From assembly GCF_014839835.1 (NCBI RefSeq), contig NC_071624.1, forward strand, positions 21,471,675 through 21,535,674: DNA of 64,000 nt. Direction: 5' to 3'. The notes beneath the pieces are model-generated. The model made no database searches. It saw only the letters and a list, made by a program, of their open reading frames with translations, and had not been told where the DNA came from. Position 1 is the first letter of the stretch, and each line of letters opens with the position of its first letter. This document shows, in pieces, positions 44,228 to 57,300 of this stretch. A program made the translations under genes and the position numbers. This DNA is from Dryobates pubescens. Taxonomy: Eukaryota; Chordata; Aves; Piciformes; Picidae.

Positions 44228-44870
44228 CAGCAGAAGGGGAAGGCTCACGGCGATGGCACCGGCAGGGATGGCACCGGCAGTGGTGGCACCAGCTACACCC
44301 TGTGCCACATGCAGTGATGGCACCAGCAGTGGTGGCACCACTTACACCCCGTGCCACCAGCAGTGATGGCACCAGCTACACCCTGTGCCACCAGCAGGGA
44401 TGGCACCGGCATTGGTGGCACCACTTACACCCCGTGCCACCAGCAGTGATGGCACCGGCAGTGGTGGCACCAGCTACACCCTGTGCCACCTGCAGTGATG
44501 GCACCTGTTACACCCTGTACCACCAGCAGTGGTAGCACCACTTACACTCTGTGCCACCAGCAGGGATGGCACCAGCAGTGGTGGCACCACTTACACCCTG
44601 TGCCACCAGCAGGGATGGCACCAGCAGTGGTGGCACCACTTACACCCCGTGCCACCAGCAGGGATAGCATCAGCAGTAGTGCCAGTTACACTCTGTGCCA
44701 CCAGCAGGGAAGGCACCACTTACACCCTGTGCCACCAGCAGGGATAGCATCAGCAGTGGTGCCAGTTACACCCCGTGCCACCAGCAGGGAAGGCACCACT
44801 TACACCCCGTGCCACCAGCAGGGATGGCACCAGCAGTGGTGGCACCACTTACACCCCGTGCCACCATCGG
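44228..44870. repeat. minisatellite, about 49-bp unit with shortened units
   Basis: TTACAC recurs at 44542, 44591 and 44640. The unit includes GCCACCAGCAGGGATGGCAC and GTGGTGGCACCACTTACACC. Some units lack part of the sequence. A decayed extension of GCCACC/GGCACC-rich DNA continues to about 45260. It lies between the POLR2J promoter and the RASA4 3' end. Confidence 0.85.
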
Positions 44871-45302
44871 TGGGACTGGCAGCAGAACCATTGGTGGCTT
44901 CACCACCAGTGCCTGACTGGTACCACCAGACATGGCACCGAGAGAGGGACATCAGTGATGACATGAGGAGGGCTAACACCGGTGCCACCCTCAGCCATGC
45001 CCCCAGCTGAACCCCCAGTGATGCCACCACCATGGCCACCAGACATGGCACCAATGCTGCCAGCAGTGCCACCCTCAGCAGCGCCACTGGCAGGGCTTTC
45101 ACCCTCTCCCCACCACTGATGTCCCCACCAGCAGTGCCTGCAGAAATGGCACCAGGAGAGCCACCGGCGCCACCTCCAGTGCCACCAGCAGAGCTGTAAC
45201 CAGTCCCAGCGCTGCCCACCTCCAGCCACCAGTGCCAGTCCCCGTGGCCAGCAGCGTCCCCACCAGTGCCACACAGGACAGGGCTGCAGGGTACAGAGAG
45301 CC

Positions 45303-45308
45303 TTTATT
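45303..45308 (-). terminator. RASA4: RASA4 poly(A) signal AATAAA
   Basis: Plus-strand TTTATT gives AATAAA 49 nt after the RASA4 stop, implying a very short 3' UTR, as for ALKBH4. Confidence 0.75.
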
Positions 45309-45356
45309 GCCACCACCTCGGTCCCCACGGCGGGGGGGGGGACACCCCCAGGCCCC

Positions 45357-48300
45357 TCACGTCTGCAGCTGCAGCAGGGCAGGGGCCGGGGGGTCTGGGG
45401 GCTGTGCCAGGCGGTGGTGACCCTCCAGGTCCTGCAGCACCTCAAAGAGCCGACTCAGCCCCTCGGGCAGGGGGGCATCTGGGGAGGGGGAGCAGCAGTG
45501 AGACCCCTGCACCCCCCCACAGGCTCCACCGCTGCCCCCCCAGCCCCTGGGGACCAGAGCATCCCCAGAAGCCCACCCCAGACCTTACCTTCCCCCCGGG
45601 GGCCATCCCCAGTGTCCTCTGGCTCCTGCAGCTCCCAGTACTTCTCCCTGGGGAGGAAGGGGAGGATGGGAGGGAGCCCTGGCAGGAGGAGGGAGGGGCT
45701 GCAAGGGTGTCTGCGGGGGGGAGGGGAGGGGGGGGCTCACCTGAGGGTCCCTCGGAGGCCCTGGAGGTGGTGGAAGAGGCGCTGCGCCTCCGCGGCAGGC
45801 TCCAGGGGGTCGCTCCAGTCCTGCAGCCTGACGCCGTGCCGGGTCCGGTCACAGCCCAGCCCTGAGGGCCAAGGGTTCAGGATACCAGGGGACCACCAGC
45901 ACCCCCCGTCCAGCACCCCCCGTCCAGCACCCCCCCTCCAGCACCATAAATTGCTGAGGCTGGCCGAGACCTCATCCAGCCCAGGCACTCCCCCAGAGCT
46001 CACAGCCACACCACTGCTGCTCAGCCACTGCACCCCAGCCCTCAGCACCACTTCCATGTGGCTTTGAAACCCCTCCAGGGATGGGGACTCCCCCAGCTCC
46101 CTGGGCAGCCTGGGCCAGTGCCTGAGAGCCCTTGCTGGGAAGAAAGGATTCCTAACATCCAACCTGAACCTCCCCTGGTGCAGCCTGAGGCCATCTCTTG
46201 CCCTGTCACTGCATGTGAAAAGTTCTGGCTTGGGTCTCAGTGCAGGAAGGACATTGAGGGCTGGAGCAGGGCCAGAGAAGGGCAATGGGGAAGGGTCTGG
46301 AGAACAGGGCTGAGGGAGCTGGGGGTGTTGAGCCTGGAGCAGAGGAGGCTGAGGGAGACCTCATTGCTCTCTGCAGCTCCCTGAGAGGAGGCTGCAGCCA
46401 GGTGGGGGCTGGGCTCTGCTCCCTAGGATCAGCTGCTAGAAGGAGAGGCAATGGCCTGGAATTGTGCCAGGGGAGGCTTAGGTTGGAGATGCAGCAGAGA
46501 AAGTTTTCCTCAAGAGTGGTCAGGGACTGGCAGAGGCTGCCCAGGGAGGTGGTGGAGTCCCCATGCCTGGAGAGGTTCAAGCAAGCTGTGGCCATGGTGG
46601 TGTTTATCAGACCTCCGGTCTCAGAGCTGTGACCTACCCCTGGCTCCAGCCTCCTCCCAGGGAGCTGTAGAGAGCAATGAGGTCTCCCTCAGCCTCCTGA
46701 AGACTAAACAACCCCAGCTCCCTCAGCTGCTTCTCACAAGACATGTCCAAGACTCTTCATCAGTTTAGTTGCTCTCTGGACCTGCTCCAGCCCTCAAAGT
46801 CCTTCTTGGAGTGAGGGACCCAGGACTGACCCCAGGGTTCAAGCTATGGCCTCAGCAGTGCCCAGTCCAGGAGGACAATCCCTGCCCTGCTCCTGCTGGC
46901 CACACCGCTGCTGCTCCAGGCCAGGCTGCTGGTGACCTTCTTGGGCACCCCTGGCTCATCTTCAGCTGCTGCCAACCAGCACCCCCAGGCCCTTTTCCCC
47001 CAGGCAGCCTCCAGCCCTCAGCCTGGAGCCTTCCTGGGGTTGTTGTGCCCCAAGGTCAGGACCCAGCCCTTGGCCTTGAGCCTCATCCCACTGGCCTCAG
47101 CCCATGGATCCAGCCTGGCCAGGTCCCTCTGCAGAGCCTCCCTACCCTCCAGCAACTCTCAAGCTGTGCCAGGGGAGGTTTAGGCTGGAGGTGAGGAGAA
47201 AGTTCTTCCCAGAAAGAGAGATTGGTCACTGGGATGTGCTGCCCAGGGAGGTGGTGGAGTCCCTGTCCCTGGAGGTGTTCAAGAGGGGATTGGATGTGGC
47301 ACTTGGAGCCATGGTGTCGTTGTCAGGAGGTGTTGGGTATTAGGTCATAGGTTGGACTTGATGATCTCCGAGGTCTTTTCCAGCCTGGTTGATTCTGTGG
47401 TCCCTGGGTCACCCCCTCAGTACCTGTCCTCTCCTTCTGGTGGCAGCAGCTCCACTTGTCGCCGCGGAAGACCCCGGGGTGGTAGGCGGGGAGCAGCTGG
47501 GGGTTGTTGCCGCAGACCTTGCGCAGCGCCGACAGCCACTGGTTCAACTCATTGACACTCTGCGCGGTGCAGGGAGGGGGTCAGAGGGACCCCCGGAGCC
47601 GAGGCACCTCTCGGGGTGCACCACCCCCCACCCGGGGCCTCATCCCACCTTGCACTGGAGGTAGGCTGTCTCCTGCTGCCCACCCACATCCCTGTAGACC
47701 ACCTGCATGACGTGGGAGCTGCCGAAGCTCTTCTCCTCCACCTTCTCTGCTGCCAGGATGTTGGCCAGGGCGATGGCACCGCTACGCTGCCAGGGGGCAG
47801 GGACGTGGCAGGGGGCGGGGAGGAGGGGGTCAGTGCCCCCCATCCGCCCGGCCTGCCACCACCCTGCACCCACCGCGCCGCGCACCCCTGTACCTCGGCG
47901 CCAGGGCTCTTGCCGAAGCTGAGGGCCTCGCCGGTGAGGCAGAAGTGCAGCTTCCCGGAGGTGGCGGCGAGCAGCGGCCCCCTGCCCCGCGTCTTGTGGA
48001 CGAAGAGCAGCCCCTCCTTCACCACCGCCCGCCCCTCGCCTTCCTCCTCCTCCTCCTCTTCCTCCATCCCCACCAGCTGGCTGATGAAGTCCTTCATCCG
48101 GGCGATGCCCTGCTGCAGGGTGGGCAGCAGCGGGGCCAGCCAGGTCTCCTTAGCCCTCCCAGCCGCCGGCTCCATGTTGCCCACCAGCTGGACAGCCTGC
48201 AGACCCCCGGGGAGGGCGATGTCACCAGCCGCGGGCACAGCCCTCCCCAGTCGGAAGCGGTAGGGAGCCCCCCCCGAAATGCCGACTCGGGCGGCACCCC

Positions 48301-51300
48301 CGCCCCGGGCGCTGTCCCACCTTGGCCAGGAGCAGCAGGGTGCGGCTGGTGCGGGCATCGGCGTGGCTCTGGCGCAGGTGGAAGAGCTTGGGGGCCAGGA
48401 TGGCCGGCGAGAAGAAGCGCAGGCACAGGAAGCTGGTGACGGCCACGAAGCCGGCGTGCTGCGGTCAAGAGAGGTTGGGGGGAGATGGGTCAGGGTCTGC
48501 CCCAGGGCGGGACACCCCCTGCCACCACATCCATGCACGGGACAAGGGCTGATGGCTGGCACTGGAAAAGGAAGATTAGGTTAGAGAGAAGAATTTACAT
48601 TGAGCCTGGCCCAGGCTGCCCAGAGAGCTGGGAGCTGCCCCAGGGCTGGCACCAGGGCAGGTCAGGTTGTGTGGGGCTGGGAGCAGCCTGCTGGGGTTGG
48701 GGATGTCCCTGGGGGCTGCAGGGGGTTGGGCTGGATGCACTTGGAAGGTCTCCCTACCCACCCCAGGCTGGGACTCTGTGAACACCTGGATCTGAAGGAG
48801 TCAGTGGCTCTGGGAAGTTGCTTCTGCCCTGAGCATGCTGAGCCCAGCAGCTGGGCACCCCCTGCACCTCAGCTGCACCCCAGCATGGTTCCACGGCACA
48901 CGGAGGCAGCAGGGACATGTGGCGCTGCCTCCCAGCACCAGGGCTGCTTTAGACTCGAGGTGAGGAGAAAGTTCTTCACTGGAATGTGCTGCCCAGGGAG
49001 GTGGTGGAGTCCCCATCCCTGGAGGTGCTCAGGAGGGGATTGGATGTGGCACTTGGTGCCATGGTTTAGTCATGAGGTCTGTGGAGACAGGTTGGACTCG
49101 ATGATCCTCGAGGTCTCTTCCAACCTTAGTGATACTGTGATAGCGTCTGGGTGCAGCACAGCCCTGCTGTCCCCACCCCTGGAGGGCTGCCACAGACAAT
49201 GGGACTCCAGTGAGCACAGCTGCAGACTGCACCCCCTCCCCGTTTGCCCCCTGGTCCGTCTCCCCCCCGGGGCCGCCCCACCTGGTGCTGCGGGAAGCGC
49301 CCCGCGGCGCGCCGGAAGAGCTGGCGGAAGGCGGCGCGGATGGCAGGGGGGCAGGCGGGGGCCGACTTGCAGATGGCATCCAGCAGCTCGCCCAGGTATG
49401 CCTGCAGGTGCTGGCGGCCCTGCTCGATCACCTCGCCCTCCGTCTGCACCCGGTGCAGCCCCGAGCATCTGCGGGCACCGGGCGGCGTCAGCCCCGGGGC
49501 CGGCGCCCTCCCCGCGCCCCCTGCCCCCGCCTGCCCCTTACCCAACGTCTCTGAGCTCCACCTTGCCAGGGTCCAGCTCCACCTGCTTCTTCTCCTCGAA
49601 GACTCGGGCGATGGTGGGGCCCAGCACGGCGTGCAGGTAGGGCATCCCTGCCACCTACCCGGCGACCACGCAGCCTGTCAGCTGAGGGGCAGGGCTGGCA
49701 CCCCCGCGCTGCCCAACCAGGGGCACTCGGGGCACCTTTCCCAACCTCCCAGGCCTCCCCCCGCGGGAGCTGGCCCCGGTGGGGACAGCCCAGAGCCAGG
49801 GTGAGCTGTGAGGAGCAGGTTTGGCACCTTGAGGAAGGACTCCATCGACTTGGAGGCCAGGGAGTTGCTCCGGAACAAGGTGTTGGGCTCACCTGCAAGG
49901 GAGGAGAGGGTCTGCGGCCTTGGGACTGGCCATGGGTCACCCACTGGGCAGCTGGGGGACATTTGCAGGGGCTGTGCCCTCCACCCATGGACATTTCCAT
50001 GGGAGCTGTGGGGACTTCCTAACCCCAAAGCACCACCTGCTCCATCAGCCCAGGAGGGTCCCACCAGCAGGCTCCCCCAGAGCAGTGTGATGGCTGAGCC
50101 TCAACAGCCACCCCCCCCAGAAACAAATCACCACACAAGGGCTTGGAGGTTTTGCAGCCCCAGGAGGTGGTTGGAAGCCTCCAGCTCTGCTCCCTTCTCC
50201 AGCCTTACAGGGCTTGGCCAGCTCCAGCTCGAAGAGCAGGTCCAGGAACTCCTTGACCAGCCCTTGGCCCAAGAAGAGTTTAACCAAGTTGGTGGCGAGC
50301 TCCTGGCGGCACTCAGCTGTGGTGGTCTCGTCCAGGAGGGTGACCAGGTGGACTTGGCCGTCCTGGTGGGGAGAGGCACCCCCATGTGATGGCCCCAGGG
50401 AGACAGATGCCTTGGCAGAGAGCTGGGGGAGGGTGGGTGCCCTGGCAGGGCTTCACCCAGAGCCCTCACCTGCAGCCCCGACTTCACCTCCTGGCACAGG
50501 AGCTGGAGCAGGGGCTGGTAGCAGTGGGAGGGCAGCACCGTCTCGTCCCGCAGCTTCACCTGCAGCTGCAGCGAGCCCAGGCTGCCTCGGCGCCTGCAGG
50601 AGCATGGGGTAGGGGATGGGGCAGGGGATGGGTGGGCAGAAGGATGCACGGAGGGCTGGAGAAGACCGTCACCAAGCAGGAGGCGGCCCAAGAGCCCGGC
50701 ACAGCCTGGGCAGCCCAGACAAAGGCGTGCCCAAGAGCTGTCCCTCCAAGGGGAGGATGCTTCCCACGAGCGATGCCCCGCGGGCACCGGGACCACCCCG
50801 CCCCGCAGTGCCGGCACTCACTCATCCTCCCTCGGCTTGGACTTGTCTGGCCACAGCCTGAACCAGCCCTCCTCCTGCCCGGCCACCTCCAGCCCCTGCA
50901 CGCTGAACACCACCTGGCAGGGGAGGGCAGGAGGGGGTGAGGCATGCGGCGGGGCAGCCCCCAGCCCTGGCAGCGGAGAGAGGAGGTCGGGGACGGAGGG
51001 GTCTCACCTTGCCCAGGAAGTCATTCCTGCCCACCAGGTCCCAGTCCCACACCTCCACGCACAGCTTCTCCGCGGCGGGCTCGGCCAGCTCGAACTCGAA
51101 GGTCTCGTTCCAGCGCGGGTAGCAGGACCTCTTCACCACCTGCAAGGGCAACCCCCCGCGGACAGCCTGCTGGGCAAGTCAGGAAGGAGCGGGGAGGGCT
51201 CCTGGCCAAGGGTTGGGCTTCTCAGCGGGGCGACTTTCAGCGCCGGCGGGCTGGGGGCCGGGATGCACCGAGGGGACACTCACGGCGCTCTCCTGAGCCC

Positions 51301-54300
51301 GGCCGTTGTAGCGCAGGCGGACGAAGGGGTCGGAGGCTCCGTTCCGGTCCTTCCTGGCCAAATCCCTGCCGAGAAGAGAAGCAGTTTGCCAAAACACCCG
51401 CGGGCACCCACGGTACCCACTGCCCCCCTCAGCACCTCAGGATGCACTCCCCAAAGACCAGCACATGAGGTGGGTTCTGCCTCAGGACCTCTGCTAGCTG
51501 CTGGGTGGGGGGGAGGATGCTCTCTGCATAAGGAAGGATCACAGAATCCCAGCAGGGAGAGGCTGGAAGGGACCTCTGGAGATCATCCAGGCCAAGCCCT
51601 GCTCCAGCAGGGCACCCACAGCAGCTTGCCCAGCACCACAATGCCCAGGGGGGGTTGGAAGCTCTCCACACCAGGACACTCCACAACCTCTCTGGGCAGC
51701 CTGCTCCAGGCCTCCAGCACCCTCACACCAAACAACTTTCTCCTCCTCTTCACATCCAACCTCCTGGGCTCCACCCTGTGCCCCTTGCTGCCCCTTGGCC
51801 TGGCCCTGGGCACCACTCAGCAGAGTCTGGCCCCAGCCTCTTGCCCCCCACAGCTCCTTTAGCTCTTGCTGAGCATTGCTCAGCTGCCCTCTGGGGCTGC
51901 TCTTCTGCAGGCTCTCAGCCCCAGGGCTCTCAGCCTTTGCTGCTCCCAGAGCTGCTCCAGGCCCCTCAGCAGCTCTGCAGCCTCCCCTGGACTCTCTCCA
52001 GCAGTTCTGTGTCTCTCTTCAACTGGGGAGTCCATAACTGGCCCCAGCATTCCAGAACTGGCCTGGCTGGGACAGAGTAGGGGTGGGGGAGAATGTCCTT
52101 CTACCTGCCACACTCTTCTCCCTGCCCCCCAGGACCCCATTGGCCTTCTTGGCCCCCAGGGCACACTGCTGCCTCATGGGGACCTTGTTGTCCCCCAGCA
52201 CTCCCAGCTCCTTCTTGGAGCTGCTTCCCAGCAGGTCCCCCCTCAGCTGTGCTGCTGCAGGAGGTTGTTCCTCCCCAGGGCCAGGACCCTGCCCTTGCCC
52301 TTGCTGAGCTCCATGAGGTTCCCTGTGCCCAGCTCTGCAGCCTGGCCAGCTCTGGCTGGATGGCAGCACAGCCTGAGGGCTGTCAGCCACTGCTCCCAGC
52401 TTGGTGCCAGCTGCAAAATAGCTGAGGGGACACTGTTGGGTGGTGACTGATGGTCACTGATGAAGATGTTGACCAACACTGGCCACAGTCCTGGCCCCTG
52501 GGCAGGACCACCAGCTCCAGGCCTCCAACTGGACTCTGCAGTACTGATCACAACCCTCTGAGCTCTGTCCTTCAGCCAGTTCTCAACCCACCTCACTGTC
52601 CACTTCCAACCCACACTTCCTGACCTTCTCTTGGAGGATATCATGGGAGACAGTGTCAGATCTCCTCCAGATCTGATCCAAGACACAGGTTTCCTGCCTC
52701 TCCTCTGAGTTGGCTCTGCTGAGGACCATAGCTCTGCTCCTTGCAGCCCTGAGCCATGGCACAGTGTGATGGTTGAGAAGCCCCAGCAACCCTGGCTCAC
52801 CACCCACAGCCTCCTGTCCCTTAGCCCCTCCTCACCTGGCCTCCAGCACGGTGCAGCAGAGCCTCCTCCGGTCCCCCTGGCTCCCCAGGACCTCCAGCCG
52901 CAGGTGGATCTCTCCCTGCACCTCCTCGTCAGGGTCCACCTCACTGAGGCTCACCCAGCCGCTGTATCCTGTGGGCACAGGAGCACCCCCATGAGAGGGA
53001 GGGTCTGTGGGAGGGTCCTGGGGGCTGGCTTGTCACAGGGATGGGAGATGTGTCCTCACTGGGAGCCTCTCCCCCCGCCGCCCCTACCCTTGGGGTGCTC
53101 CAGCAGCGTGTCCCGGGTGATGCAGACCTTCCCGATGACGTCGTCACGGCTGCGAAACAGCAGCAGCAGGCCCTGGGCTGGGACCAGAGCCACCTGCTCC
53201 ACCAGGCCCCAGGCAGCACAGCCCCTGCCCTCTGTGCCAGGGGGCACGATGGCACTCCGCTGGCCTGGCCTGGGGCCACCACGTGGAGCACATCAGCCAC
53301 CCTTTGCTGGAAGACATCTCTGGGGAAAGAGCTTCAGCAGGTTGTGTCCCAAAGCCCAGGCCAGCACAGCCTGGTGTCTGCAGCCAGGGGGCTTCTCTGG
53401 GGCCTACAGCAGGGTTGAGCCACCAGGCTCTGAGTGCCTGTGCCCAGCCCCCAGTGCCAGCCTCCCATACCTGAGCGCGTCCTCGTCCATGACGTAGATG
53501 GAGATGCTGTGGAAGCTGGGCTGGAGGTGCACCTCGTACTCCTCCCCCCAGAACGGGGACAGAGTCTTCCACACTGTGGCAGTCCTGCAAGGCAGACAGC
53601 ACCGGGGACTCACAGCTCCCTCCCCAGCCCTGGGAGCTTCCCAGCTTTTGGTCACATGCAGCTGGAAGAAGCAGCTACAGTTCCGAGCCCTCAGCTCTGG
53701 CTCTGTCCCTGTCCTTGGCCTGCCTCATGGCTCTGGGCTAGCAAGACATGGGGGGTGGCTTGCAGGGTGGGAGGTGGCCAGGAGCTGTTGGACATCTCAC
53801 AGCCTGGGTCTGGAGAGGTAACTCAGCCCAAGGCAAAGAATTCAGTAACAACAACAATAACAATAATAAAGAAGGGGAAGAAAGAAGGGGAAGAAAGAAG
53901 GAGGAGTAAGAAAGGAGTAGAAGAAGAAAGGAAGAAGGGGGAAGGGGAAAAAGAGGAAAGAAGAAAGAGAAGAGCAAAGAAGAATACAAAAGAAAGGAGA
54001 AAAAGAAGGAAGAAGAGCAAAGAAGAATAAAGAAAGAAGAAGAACAAAGGAAAAGAAGAAGATGCTGTCAGGACAGACAGATCCCTGCCTGCAGCAGGGC
54101 AGCTGGAGGCACTCACCAGGAGCCAGCTCTGCCAGCATGCCTGGGGAGCTGCCAGGGACGAGCAGTCACTCACCTGATGATGGCCTCATCGTCGACCTTC
54201 ACGATGCAGTATGGGTCACTGCTGCCCGTGCTGGAAGGATACAGCAGGGCTCTGTCAGTGCCACCAACCACGGCCCTGGGCCCTGCCCCCACCCCGGGGG

Positions 54301-57300
54301 GCTCTCACAGGCATGGGCACCCCGAGCCTTCAGCTCTGGCACACAGCCCTGCAAAGGAGGGGGGCTGGCAGGCAGGGACACCTCAGAGCTCTGGGGTGCT
54401 GGGGGACGAAGGCCCCAGGGGGTGGATCTGGCCACCGCTGCAGGCATGTGGTGACCCCAGCTGCACTCCCAGCCCGGGGCAGCACCTCCCGGAGCGCGTC
54501 CGGCGGCCGCGTCCCGCCGGCAGCTGGCAGCGGCTCTGCTCTTCCCAGCAGGAAGGTGAAGAAACAAACAAACCCCCACCCTTCCTGAGAGGCCTCCAGC
54601 CCCTCACACACAGCCTTCCCCAGCCCCGGCGCCCCCCGGGCGATGGGGACAGCCGTGGGGATGCAGCGGCTGCGAAGGGCGGGCACTGCGTGCCGGGGCA
54701 CCCGCGGGCTGCTGGCAGCCACCGCCACGTCCTGACCCCCCTGGGGACACCCTGAGCCAAAATCCTCATCACCAGTTTACAGCTGCCTGCCCCAGCTCAT
54801 CCGGGAGCAGCTGGCTCGGTGGCAGGCAGGGGTGGGGGGCACCAGCCCGAGGCAGAGGAGCCAGCAGGACCCAGGTGCTGGCCAAGAGGGTGTAAAGGTT
54901 GTGGCTCCAGCTGGCACGGAGCTGCTCCGAGCTGGGTTACTCATTAACACCCAGCCTGGCAGCCTCCACTGCCAGCCCTGAGCAGCCTGGGGAAGGGGGA
55001 AGTGCATGGGGTTGGGATCTGGGCACCTTGAGCATGGAGGGACTGCCCCATCCCAAAGCCAGGGAGGTGGAGAGGCAGCTGCTGGGGGGATTGAGAGGGG
55101 CTGGGGGATTCAAGTCAGAGCTGAGTGTCCTGGAGAAGGTGGGGCTGGGGTTTGGAGAGCCTGAGCATGGAGAAACTTCCTCATCCCAAAATAAAGGAGG
55201 AGGAGAAGCAGCTGCTGGGGGGGTTGAGAGGGGCTGGGGAACTGGAAGAGGTTGGGGAGTTGAGAGGGGTTGGGGAATTTGTCAAGTCAGACCTGAGTGC
55301 CCCGGAGAAAGTGGAGTGCATGGGGTTGGGGTGTGGAGAGCAACTTCCTCATCCCAAAACCAGGGAGGAGAAGGAGCTGCTGGGGGGGGAGGTTGAGAGG
55401 GTTTGGGGGATTGAAAGAGGCTGGGGAGTTCATCAGCCAGCCTTGGGCACCCTGGAGGAGGTGGGGAGTGCATGGGCTGGGGTCTGGGGACCCTGTGCAT
55501 GGAGGGACTTCCCCATCCCAAAAGCAGAGAGGTGGAGAGGCAGCTCCTGGGGGGACTGAGAGGGACTGGGGAATTGAAAGAGGGGTTGGGGAGTTCATCA
55601 ACCAGCCATGAGCACTCTGGAGAAGGTGGAGAGTGCATGGGTTGGGGTTTGGGGACCCTGTGCATGGAGGGACTGCCCCATCCCAAAGCCAGGGAGGTGG
55701 AGAAGCAGCTGCTGGGGGGATGGAGAGGGGCTGGGGAGCTGAAAGAGGCTGGGGAATTTGTCAAGCCTGACCTGAGTGTGCTGGAGAAGCAGGGTGGGGA
55801 GTGCATGGGGCTGGGGTTTGGGGATCCTGAGCATGGGAGGTGGAGAGGCAGCTGCTGGGGGGATTGAGAGGGGCTGGGGGATCCATCTGGCAGCCCTGAG
55901 CATCCTTTAGAAGGGTGGAGAGCACACAGATCAGGTTTGGGGACGCTGAGCATGGAGTGACTTCTCCATCCCCAAATCAGGGAACTGGAGAGCTGGTTGC
56001 TGGGGGGACTGAGAGGGGCTGGGGGAGTGAGAGGGGCTGGGGTGCTCCCTGCCCTGCAAAGCACAGCCGTGGGGGTTTCTCCAGGCACAGCTCTGGCAGC
56101 CCCGGCCCCAGCCCTCCCCCCCCCCCCCCCCCTCCCCCCCCCCCAGCATTTCGGCCACGCTTGGTGCCGGCAGCACAGGCAGGTTGCTAGGAGCAGCTTT
56201 CTGCCTGCCTGCTCCCAGCTCCAGCTTCCCCCTGAGAGGGTTTAATGAGGGCAGTGGATGGAGAAGCATCAGCCAGAGCTTGCTGCTGGCATCTCCTGCC
56301 TCGCACGCCCCGGGGAGCAGGCAGGGAGCAGGCAGCAGCAGGGGAAGCTCTGCCCGTGCCCAGCAACGCCGGGCAGGCTTCCCGCGGGGGCTGCCCCTCC
56401 GCTGGCGGTGGCAAAACCTTGTCCCCAGCCCGGGGACACGCTGCCGGCCCCCGGGACACAGGTTGCCATGAAACTGCTCTTGCGGCACTCGGGCACGGTG
56501 TGCCGCGGGGATTAAACCCCGGAGCAGCACAAATCCATCCCCCCCGCCTGCTGCAGGAGGGGCCACGGTCTGCAGAGCATCCCCACCCCCGGACGCCGAG
56601 CAGCAGCGCCCAGGAGATGCTGGGGAGGAGGCAGATGTGGCTGGCAGGCTCCCGGCGGGCGCTGGGCGCTTCGCTGACACCCACGCAGAGCACAGCTCCC
56701 TTTGGCCGCCCGCCCCGCTCCCTCCACGCCAGCGTGGGTGGCAAGGCTGAGGGGTTTGGTGGAGGGGAAGGAGCTAGGAAAGGGGAAGGCTGGGCTTTGG
56801 AAAGAGGAAATGGAGCTTTAGAGCTTGCTGGCAGGGTATAAATTAGGGAGGGGGAAGAAAGAGGCTTGCCCCCTGCAGCCAGCCGTGCCCCCCCTGCAGC
56901 TAGCCGTGGTGCCCCCCCTGCCGCCAGCCATGCCCCCCGCAGCCAGCCATGCCCTCCCTGCAGCCAGCCGTGCCCCCCCTGCAGCCAGCCGTGCCCCCCT
57001 GCAGCCAGCCATGCCCTCCCTGCAGCCAGCCATGCCCCCCTGCAGCCAGCCGTGCCCCCCCTGCAGCCAGCCATGCCCTCCCTGCAGCCAGCCGTGCCCC
57101 CCTGCAGCCAGCCGTGCCCCCCTGCAGCCGGCCGTGCCCCCCTGCAGCCAGCCGTGCCCCCCTGCAGCCGGCCGTGCCCCCCTGCAGCCGGCCGTGCCCC
57201 CCTGCAGCCGGCCGTGCCCCCCTGCAGCCAGCACAGCTCCAGGGGCTGAGGGACTGAGCTTCGTCCTGCCCTTGGGGAGGGGAATAAGATCACATCAAAT

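Noticed and set aside
49542-49647. Alternative acceptor CAG at 49648 for RASA4 exon 12
   Set aside because: It breaks the phase. The acceptor ending at 49655 keeps frame and yields VAGMPYLH as in homologues.
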